The notes under the pieces are model-generated. The model ran no database searches and was not told the origin of the DNA. It saw only the letters and a program-made list of their open reading frames with translations. Positions 26,465 to 32,823 of a stretch of 53,857 nt of DNA are shown here, piece by piece. The translations under genes and the position numbers were made by a program. Location of the stretch: positions 1-53,857 of the forward strand of contig NZ_AUBE01000035.1 of assembly GCF_000429085.1 (NCBI RefSeq). Direction: 5' to 3'. Within the stretch, counting starts at the first letter, position 1; each line of letters opens with the position of its first letter. The DNA comes from Streptomyces flavidovirens DSM 40150 (lineage in GTDB: Bacteria; Actinomycetota; Actinomycetes; Streptomycetales; Streptomycetaceae).

Positions 26465-27490
26465 TCAGTTGCGGTTCGGGTCGGTGCTTCGGGTTCGGGT
26501 GCGGCTCTGGGTCAGTGCCGCGCCGGCCAGGACGATCAGGGCGCCCACCGGGGTGTTCCAGCTGAGGTGTTCGCCCAGCAGAGTGACACCCGCGACGGTG
26601 GCGATCACCGGGATGAAGTACGTGACCATCTGGGCGGTCGTCGGCCCGACCTCAGCCACCAAGTCGTACTGGACGAGCATGGCCAAACCGGTGCCGAGCG
26701 CGCCCAGTGCCACCACGGCGAGCAGTGGGACGACCGGGAACGAGCTGGGCATGGTCGTGAACAGGGGGGTTACCACAGCCAGTTGGACGGTTCCGAGGAG
26801 GAGCTGCGCGCCCGTCATGGAGAGAGCGGAGTTGCCGCTGCCGCCGAGCGTACGGCGCAGATAGATCCAGCCCACCGGGTAGCTGAGGGAAGCCAGCAAC
26901 GCCATCGCCGTACCGCCGAAGTCCAGGCCGGAAAAGCCCTGCCAGGCACCGAGCACCGTCAGTACGCCGATGAAGCCGATGCCGAGCCCCGCCACGCGGC
27001 GGCGGGTCGGGCGGTCCTCGGAGAACGCCACCACCGAGAGCACCATGCCCCACAGCGGCGAAGTGGCGTTGCAGATTCCGGCGAGCGTCGAGGGGATCGT
27101 CAGCTCGGAGTAGGCGAAGAGCGAGAACGGCAGGGCGTTGAGGAAGAACGCCGCGACGGCGAGATGGCCCCACGTCCGGGCGCCGCGCGGCAGGCCCACC
27201 CGCTTCACCGCCATCGCGGCGGCGAGCACGGCCGTACCGAAGAGCAGGCGCCCGAGGGTGACTTGGAAGGGTGCGTACGCCTCTGTGCCGACCTTGATGA
27301 GCAGGAAGCTGAAGCCCCAGATGAGCGCGAGCGCCGCGAAACGGATGCGCCAGTCCAGTGCCGGGCGGCGGGCGGGCGCGGGAGGCGCGTCGACAGAGGC
27401 AGACGTGGCGGAGGTGGCGGAGGTGGCGGAGGTGGCGGAGGTGGCAGACGTGGCGGGCAGCGTGGCGCGGGGTGTGCGGACGGGGCTCAT
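26465..27490 (-). CDS. EamA/DMT family transporter (3 of 3)
   Basis: The 341-aa protein has ten hydrophobic helices in two EamA repeats (RIRFAALALIWGFSFLLIKVGTEA ..., LLASLSYPVGWIYLRRTL..., ending GVTLLGEHLSWNTPVGALIVLAGAAL). Before the first helix is an unusual Thr-Ser-Ala tandem repeat coded by 9-bp units. ATG 27490 (MSPVRTPR) is chosen because GAGGGT lies upstream; a frame reaching 27526 lacks a ribosome site. It is divergent from a LysR regulator with about 75 nt between them, which suggests LysR control. Confidence 0.88.
   Translation of the reverse strand: MSPVRTPRATLPATSATSATSATSATSATSASVDAPPAPARRPALDWRIRFAALALIWGFSFLLIKVGTEAYAPFQVTLGRLLFGTAVLAAAMAVKRVGLPRGARTWGHLAVAAFFLNALPFSLFAYSELTIPSTLAGICNATSPLWGMVLSVVAFSEDRPTRRRVAGLGIGFIGVLTVLGAWQGFSGLDFGGTAMALLASLSYPVGWIYLRRTLGGSGNSALSMTGAQLLLGTVQLAVVTPLFTTMPSSFPVVPLLAVVALGALGTGLAMLVQYDLVAEVGPTTAQMVTYFIPVIATVAGVTLLGEHLSWNTPVGALIVLAGAALTQSRTRTRSTDPNRN
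27405..27458. repeat. 9-bp in-frame microsatellite (GTGGCGGAG)
   Basis: Four perfect units at 27405, 27414, 27423 and 27432, followed by two diverged units at 27441 and 27450. On the minus strand they encode (Ser-Ala-Thr)n in the cytoplasmic tail of the EamA transporter. Unit length is a multiple of three, so copy-number changes keep the frame. Confidence 0.9.
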
Positions 27491-27524
27491 GGTGCTTACC
27501 CTCGCCCGCTCAACTTCGTAGCAC

Positions 27525-27564
27525 AAGCGAGATTTTGTGGAGCTGATCGCTTAGTATCGCTTAT
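27525..27564. promoter_or_regulatory. LysR/EamA divergent control region
   Basis: AAGCGA (27525-27530) is inverted relative to TCGCTT at 27547-27552 and again at 27557-27562; the last two belong to an ATCGCTTA direct repeat. TAGTAT (27552-27557) is 7 nt before the ATG of the lysR gene, which then would be leaderless. The repeats are placed as a LysR recognition/activation site. Confidence 0.5.
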
Positions 27565-28470
27565 ATGTTGAACCTTGAGCGCCTGCGTACGCTCGACGCC
27601 CTCGCTCGGCACGGCTCGGTCAGTGGCGCAGCCGAGGGCCTGCATGTGACGACCTCCGCTGTCTCCCAGCAGATGGTCAAGCTGGAGCGCGAGGTCGGCG
27701 AGCCCCTGCTCGCCAAGAACGGCCGCGGCGTGCGTCTCACCGACGCCGGGCGGTTGCTCGCCGACCACGCCGCCCGCATCCTCTCCCAGGTCGAGCTGGC
27801 CCAGTCCGACATCGAGGCGCAGCGCGGCCGGGTCGTCGGGGACCTCACCGTCGCCGCCTTCCCCACCGCTGCCCGCGGTCTGCTGCCCGCCGCCCTCGCC
27901 GCCCTGCGCGTCGAGCACCCCCAGCTTCGCGTGCGAATGCGGGAGCTGGAGCCCGCCGATTCGGTACGCGGGGTCGTGCGGGGCGACTTCGATCTCGCAG
28001 TCGTGCTCGACTGGTACAACAGGCCGCTGTCCATGCCCGAAGGGCTCGCCAAGCAGGAGTTGCTGCACGACCCCGCCGATGTCGCCATGCATGTCGGTCA
28101 TCCGCTTGCCGGCCGCGCCACCGTGGATCTGGAGGAGTTCGCCGACGACGACTGGGTCACCTGGGCGGAGGGCGAGTTCTGTCACGAGTGGCTGATGTTC
28201 ACCCTGCGCGGCAAGGGCGTCGAGCCCCGCATCGCGCATGTGGCCGAGGAGCACGCCACCCAGCTCGCGCTGATCGCCGAGGGGCTCGGGGTCTGCGTGG
28301 CGCCCCGGCTGGGGCGCGGTCCCGTGCCGGATCGGGTCCGCGTCGTACCGGTGCGGCACGCGATGCGGCGGCATGTGTACGCCGTCTGGCGCGCGGACGC
28401 GGACCGGCGGCCTTCCATTCGCGCGGCGGTCGACGCGCTGTGCGCCGCGGGCGCGGACGTCGTCAGCTGA
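27565..28470 (+). CDS. LysR family transcriptional regulator
   Basis: The 301-aa protein has a typical LysR HTH (residues 1-60: MLNLERLRTLDALARHGSVSGAAEGLHVTTSAVSQQMVKLEREVGEPLL ... LTDAG) and a periplasmic-binding-protein-like effector domain (about 90-295). The effector is unknown. It is divergent from the third EamA transporter, its probable target. Inverted/direct TCGCTT repeats lie in the shared upstream region. Confidence 0.92.
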   Translation: MLNLERLRTLDALARHGSVSGAAEGLHVTTSAVSQQMVKLEREVGEPLLAKNGRGVRLTDAGRLLADHAARILSQVELAQSDIEAQRGRVVGDLTVAAFPTAARGLLPAALAALRVEHPQLRVRMRELEPADSVRGVVRGDFDLAVVLDWYNRPLSMPEGLAKQELLHDPADVAMHVGHPLAGRATVDLEEFADDDWVTWAEGEFCHEWLMFTLRGKGVEPRIAHVAEEHATQLALIAEGLGVCVAPRLGRGPVPDRVRVVPVRHAMRRHVYAVWRADADRRPSIRAAVDALCAAGADVVS

Positions 28471-28474
28471 ACCC

Positions 28475-28626
28475 GGCTCGGGTGCAGGACCGTGGCTCGG
28501 GCGTTGGACTGAGGCTCGGGCGTCGAACCCCGGCTCGGGCGTTGGACTGAGGCTCGGGCGTCGGTCCCCGGCGCGGGTGCCGGACGGTGGCTTTGGTGTC
28601 GGAGCGCCGCTTGGGTGTCGGGCGTG
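28475..28626. repeat. Eight tandem 19-bp units (GGCTCGGGCGTYGGACnnn)
   Basis: Exact 19-bp spacing: starts at 28475, 28494, 28513, 28532, 28551, 28570, 28589 and 28608. The central four are closest to consensus and form a 38-bp AB pair repeated twice. A diverged ninth unit may follow. The 3' end of the adjacent leftward PPOX gene (GGCTCAGGCGTCG, containing its stop) matches the consensus at 12 of 13 positions. The array lies between two convergent genes. Confidence 0.9.
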
Positions 28627-28650
28627 GGGTCCCGGCATCCGGACCGGGGC

Positions 28651-29118
28651 TCAGGCGTCGCCGAGCTTGCGGAAATCCCAGGACGTCACCGCGTCCGGGG
28701 TAAGCCGCAGCCAGGCGTGCCGTCCGTCGTGCGGCATCTGCGTCATGCCGAAGTACTTCTGGGAGAAGAGTCGTTCCGGCACGTCGAGTTCGGGGCACGG
28801 CTCACCCGTACGTGGCGCCTCCCCCACGAAGACGGCGGTGCCGGACAGCTCGATGCCGCGCAGTTCGCCGTACTCCACGCCGTCGTCGACGAGCACGGCC
28901 AGCCGGGCGTCCTTACGGAGCTGGGCCCAGCGGCGGCTGCGTGTGATCGAGTACAGCCACAGCGAATGCCCGTCCCAGACGAACCACAGGGCACCCACGT
29001 GCGGGCTGCCGTCCGCCGAGACCGTCGCCACCCGGCAGGTGCGCTGTTCGGTGAGGAACGCGTCCCGTTCGGCGTCCGTCATCATGATGCGGCGGCCTCT
29101 GCGCTGTGTGGCGGTCAT
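28651..29118 (-). CDS. Pyridoxamine 5'-phosphate oxidase family protein (second, short)
   Basis: The 155-aa protein is a single PPOX split-barrel domain: RTCRVATVSADGSPHVGALWFVWDGHSLWLYS, then RRWAQLRKDARLAVLVDDG and GIELSGTAVFVGEA. Members of this length are often F420- or flavin-dependent reductases in actinobacteria; the cofactor cannot be decided. AAGGGGG lies before the ATG. A TTTCTGAC palindrome sits just upstream, shared with the divergent isochorismatase-like gene. Confidence 0.85.
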   Translation of the reverse strand: MTATQRRGRRIMMTDAERDAFLTEQRTCRVATVSADGSPHVGALWFVWDGHSLWLYSITRSRRWAQLRKDARLAVLVDDGVEYGELRGIELSGTAVFVGEAPRTGEPCPELDVPERLFSQKYFGMTQMPHDGRHAWLRLTPDAVTSWDFRKLGDA

Positions 29119-29136
29119 CGGTGTCCCCCTTCAGAG

Positions 29137-29157
29137 TTTCTGACTCACTGTCAGAAA
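29137..29157. promoter_or_regulatory. Palindromic operator-like site TTTCTGAC-N5-GTCAGAAA
   Basis: Perfect 8-bp arms with a 5-nt spacer lie 19 nt upstream of the leftward PPOX gene. This form is typical of TetR-family operators; no TetR gene is in the window. It could control the PPOX gene, the divergent isochorismatase-like gene, or both. Confidence 0.6.
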
Positions 29158-29224
29158 TCATGGGGTCTCTTCCCTCATCACGCAATGGCCGTTAGCCTCG
29201 CGCGCTCGGACCCGAGGGGGAACC

Positions 29225-29890
29225 TTGCCGTCGTACGAACAGCTTGCCGAGCAGCTCGATCCGGCGACCACCGTGCTGCTCACCGTGGAGTGCCAGCAGG
29301 GGGTCGTCGGCAAGGACAGCGCCCTGCCCGAACTCGCCGGGGCCGCCCGCTCCTCGGGGGCCCTGTTGCGCATCGCGCGGTTGGTCGCCGGTGCCCACGA
29401 AGCGGGTGTGCAGGTGCTGCATGCGGTGGCGGAACGGCGTTCCGACGGGCGCGGCGCCAGCAACAACGCACGACTGTTCCGGGCCGCCGCGCGACTGCCC
29501 GTACAGCAGCTCTCGGGAACGACCGCGGTGCGCGTCGCGGAACCGATCGAAGTCGCGGATGAGGACCTCGTCGTACGACGGCTGCACGGCCTCTCGCCGC
29601 TCTCCGGTACGGACGTAGACGCCCTGCTGCGCAACCTCGGCTGCCGAACCCTGCTCGTGACGGGCGTCTCGGCCAATGTGGCGATCCCGAACGCCGTCTT
29701 CGACGCGGTCAATCTCGGCTACACAGCCGTCGTCCCCGCGGACGCCATCGCGGGGGTGCCCGCCGACTACACCCCCGCAATGGTCCGCAACACGCTCGCC
29801 CTCGTCGCCACGATCACCACGACCGACGAGGTGCTCGCCTGCTGGAAGCACCCGCGACGGGTCAGGGTGAGCAGGATCAGGCAAGGGTGA
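29225..29890 (+). CDS. Isochorismatase-like protein with replaced catalytic residues
   Basis: The 221-aa protein has the cysteine-hydrolase/isochorismatase fold: TVLLTVECQQGVVG, VQVLHAVAERR, LVVRRLHGLSPLSGTDVDALLRNLGCRTLLVTGVSANVAI and LGYTAVVPADAIAG. The Asp-Lys-Cys triad is not kept: E22 replaces Asp, an Arg/Leu replaces Lys near 118-120, and A153 replaces Cys in GVSANVAI. It is therefore a probable non-hydrolytic member or has an altered mechanism. The start is TTG 29225 with GAGGGGGAA just upstream. Its last 14 nt overlap the convergent Rieske gene. Confidence 0.85.
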   Translation: MPSYEQLAEQLDPATTVLLTVECQQGVVGKDSALPELAGAARSSGALLRIARLVAGAHEAGVQVLHAVAERRSDGRGASNNARLFRAAARLPVQQLSGTTAVRVAEPIEVADEDLVVRRLHGLSPLSGTDVDALLRNLGCRTLLVTGVSANVAIPNAVFDAVNLGYTAVVPADAIAGVPADYTPAMVRNTLALVATITTTDEVLACWKHPRRVRVSRIRQG

Positions 29891-30365
29891 TCGAGTCGCC
29901 CTCGACTTTGATGGCGCTGGCGGGGAGCGGCGTTTTGGCCGGGCCGGCCTTCACGCTGCCGTCCGTCGCGTCGAACATGCTGCCGTGACAAGGGCAGTTG
30001 ATCATCCCGTTCGTGACGTCCTTGACGGCGCAGCCCTGGTGCGTGCACTTCGACGAGAACGCCTTGAACTGTCCCGCGGTGGGCTGGGTGACGACCAGCC
30101 CCTTGTCGGCGAAGACCTTGCCGCCGCCCTCCGGGATGTCGGCGGTTTTGGCGAGCACGGCACCGGCGTCGCCACCGCTGCCCGTCTCGCCCGCCCCACC
30201 CGTCCCGCCCGTCCCGCCTGCCGGCTTCTCGGCGGCGGTGCCGGACGGGCTGTCACTGTCCGACCCGCCGCACGCCGTCAGTGCGGCGGCGACCCCGGCG
30301 GCGCCCACCGCGGCGACGACCGTACGGCGGCCGAACAGCCGCCCTGTCTCCTGAGATCCCGTCAT
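29877..30365 (-). CDS. Rieske [2Fe-2S] domain lipoprotein, Tat-exported
   Basis: The 162-aa protein starts with a Tat-like signal (GRRTVVAAVGAAGVAAALTAC) ending in a lipobox cysteine (LTAC), then a Gly/Ser-rich linker of about 35 residues. A C-terminal Rieske domain follows with both cluster motifs intact (CTHQGC and CPCHGS). It should be a membrane-anchored extracytoplasmic electron carrier. No partner oxidase is adjacent. Confidence 0.93.
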   Translation of the reverse strand: MTGSQETGRLFGRRTVVAAVGAAGVAAALTACGGSDSDSPSGTAAEKPAGGTGGTGGAGETGSGGDAGAVLAKTADIPEGGGKVFADKGLVVTQPTAGQFKAFSSKCTHQGCAVKDVTNGMINCPCHGSMFDATDGSVKAGPAKTPLPASAIKVEGDSITLA

Positions 30366-30563
30366 ACCGGCACTCCTCTTCGACGACTGGCTGTGGGCTG
30401 TTGTACGCGGGAGCGGACAGCGGCGTTCAGCAGCCGAGCGTTTTCTTCAGGAAGTCGTGAAGAGCGCGGGGGTGCGGAAACGGAACGGCCGCCGGCCGAC
30501 GGCGGGAAAGAAAGAGAACCCACCGGAGGGCCACCTCAGCGGGCGGGAGAGGCGTCGGTTAGT

Positions 30564-30573
30564 GAAGCGCTTC
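30564..30573. promoter_or_regulatory. LacI-type operator box 1 (core GAAGCGCTTC)
   Basis: TGAAGCGCTTCGA at 30563-30575 contains the palindromic core with central CG, as in LacI/GalR-family operators of Streptomyces sugar clusters. Confidence 0.6.
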
Positions 30574-30685
30574 GATTTCCTGCCACTGCGTGAGGTGTGA
30601 TGTCAATGCCTGGCTAGGAAGGCGGTTCCATTGCCTGCAGCCTCTTGTTTCGCCTGAAATTCCTCATTACCTTGCGTCCTCAGGT

Positions 30686-30695
30686 GAAGCGCTTC
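30686..30695. promoter_or_regulatory. LacI-type operator box 2 (core GAAGCGCTTC)
   Basis: GTGAAGCGCTTCGACG contains the same core, 122 nt from box 1, upstream of the broken GH42 gene. Confidence 0.6.
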
Positions 30696-30704
30696 GACGA
30701 ACCT

Positions 30705-30755
30705 ACCGCCGTCCTCACCCACCACGTGACCAAGCCCGGTACGTCCGTGACCGGC
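30705..30755 (+). pseudogene. Possible remnant of a carbohydrate-binding X2 module
   Basis: The plus-strand frame reads TAVLTHHVTKPGTSVTG, close to the C-terminus of the GH5 enzyme in this window (ATVTYHVTKSGSSVTG). It is short and lacks the rest of the module. It suggests that a modular glycosidase once ended here and was deleted. Confidence 0.4.
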
Positions 30756-30823
30756 TCGACCTCCACCACCCACCACCTCCCCGTCCCGGCCGCCGGGACC
30801 CATACGTCTGTCGCGGACTTCGC

Positions 30824-32586
30824 ATGACTGAGCTGCCCGCGCGCGTCCTGTTCGGCGCCGCCTACTACCACGAGTACCAGCCGTACGAGCGGCTCAAGAC
30901 CGACCTCGATCTCATGGCGGAGGCGAAGTTCACCGTCATCCGCGTCGGCGAGTCGGTCTGGTCCACCTGGGAACCGGAAAACGGCCGGTTCGAACTCGAC
31001 TGGCTGCAACCCGTCCTCGACGGCGCCCACGAGCGCGGCATCCGCGTCGTCCTCGGAACTCCCACCTACGCGGTGCCGCCGTGGCTGGCCCGGCAGTACC
31101 CGGAGATCGCCGCCGAGGACGCCACCGGGCGCCGCGCCGCGTGGGGCGCCCGGCAGGAGGTCGACTTCACGCACCCGGCCTTCCGTTTCCACGCGGAGCG
31201 GGTGATCCGCGCGATCGCGGCCCGTTACGCCGCCCACCCCGCGATCATCGGCTTCCAGGTCGACAATGAACCCGGCCCGCGACTGCCGCACAACCACGGT
31301 GTCTTTCAGCGGTTCGTGGACGACCTGCGGCAGCGGTACGGCGATGTGGAGACCCTCAACCGCGAGTGGGGGCTGGTGTACTGGTCGCACCGGCTGACCA
31401 CCTGGGCCGACCTGTGGACCCCGGAGGGCAACGCGCAGCCGCAGTACGATCTGGCCTGGCAGGCGTTCCAGGCGCGCCAGACCACCGAGTTCATCGCCTG
31501 GCAGGCCGGCATCGTGCGCGAGTACGCGAGGCCCGGCCAGTTCGTCACCACGTGCCTCGCCTACTCCCGCACAGCGGACGACCGGGGCGCGCGTATCGCG
31601 AACTCACCCGACTGGGCGCCGAGTTAGAGCGGGCCGGGGACCTGGTTGCCGGGATCACACCGGACGCGGACATCGCGATGGTGTACTCGGCGCCGAGCAA
31701 GTGGCTGATGCGCAAGCACCCGCCGCTCGCCGGCCCCGACGGCGGCCCGGACGCCTGGGCGTACGAGGGCATCTTCGAGCCGTTCTACCGGGGCGCGTTC
31801 GAGGCGGGGCGCCAGGTACGGATCATGCACGCCCGTCAGTTGCACGACCCGCGCGGCGAACGTCCAGGGATGACACCGGAGTCGGTGGCCGAGCTGCACC
31901 CCGTGCTCATCGCTCCCGCGCTGTACGTGGCGGACGACGGGATGCTCGACTGGCTCGGCGCATACGCGGAGGCGGGCGGCCACCTCGTCCTCGGGCCCCG
32001 CACCGGCTACGGCGACCATGAGGCGCGGGCGCGCCACGAGGTGACACCGGCGCGACTGGTCCGGGCCGCGGGCGTCCGGTACGACGAGTACAGCAACCTG
32101 CATGCCGACCTGCCGCTGCGCACCGCACCGGACAGCCCGCTCCAGCTATCGGCCGACGCGGTGGCCACCCGTTGGGTGGAGGGCCTGGCCGTCGAGGACG
32201 CCGATGTCCTGGCCGAGTACGACCACCCGCACTTCGGGCGCTGGCCGGCCGTCACCACCCGCCGCCACGGCGCGGGCCGCGTCACGTGCGTGGGCACCGT
32301 GCCCGGCCGCGACCTGGCCCGCGCGCTCGCCGCGTGGCTCGCGCCCTCCCCGTGCAGCGGCTGGCAGGGCCTGCCGGACTCGGTCACCGCCGCCACCGGC
32401 ACCGCCCCCGACGGCCGGCGCGTCCATGTCGTACACAACTGGAGCTGGCAGCCGGCCACCGCCCAGGCACCGGTGGACCTGACCGATGCCCTGGACGGCA
32501 GCGTGGTCCCGGCCGGTACGCCCGTGCGGCTCGGTGCCTGGGACGTCTGCGTGCTCGCCGCCGCACCGGGAACTGCCGCGGAGTAG
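30824..32586 (+). pseudogene. GH42 beta-galactosidase, broken by internal deletion and frame change
   Basis: Codons 30824-31570 encode the start of a GH42 TIM barrel (RVLFGAAYYHEYQPYERLKTDLDLM ..., acid/base E149 in FQVDNEPG) to about residue 250. A stop follows at 31625. A different frame, from about 31583 to 32586, encodes the trimerisation-like domain and the C-terminal domain (GRAYRELTRLGAELERAGDLVAGITPDADIAMVYS ... TWVEGLAVEDADVLAEYDHPHFGRWPAVT). The roughly 80-110 residues between them, including the nucleophile glutamate (normally in a TE-containing motif), are missing. The second frame contains a TTA leucine codon at 31624. It cannot be an active galactosidase. Junction about 31573-31592. 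Confidence 0.88.
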
Positions 32587-32749
32587 CGATGACACCCGCC
32601 ACCGCGGCACCGGGAACAGGCCGGCAGGAGCGTCTCCAACGACACCCCTCGGGCGTGGTGACACACCCCACAGGGTCGTGCGTTCGGTGGTCCCTGCGCC
32701 CGAACGGTCCGGGCGACGAAGACCATGGCGAACGCAGGCCTGAAGAGCC

Positions 32750-32783
32750 GAGTCCGGCACCGAAGCCTTCCGGTGCCGGACTC
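32750..32783. terminator. Terminator between GH42 pseudogene and GH3 gene
   Basis: A perfect 12-bp stem (GAGTCCGGCACC / GGTGCCGGACTC) with a 10-nt loop lies between two convergent genes and can serve both. Confidence 0.8.
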
Positions 32784-32823
32784 CTGCGTGGCGACTCCCC
32801 TGCACACGGGGTCGATGTGGACC

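Larger units (their letters stand above)
30366..30823. other. Upstream region of the glycosidase island, with two LacI-type boxes and a module remnant
   Basis: It separates the Rieske gene from the broken GH42 gene. It contains two GAAGCGCTTC boxes (30564-30573, 30686-30695) and a short stretch that looks like the end of an X2 module (30705-30755). No intact gene is present. Base composition is mixed, AT-richer around 30600-30680. Confidence 0.65.

Noticed and set aside
29225..30365. Siderophore or enterobactin-type locus from the isochorismatase-like gene
   Set aside because: No isochorismate synthase or NRPS genes are nearby, and the catalytic residues are replaced.
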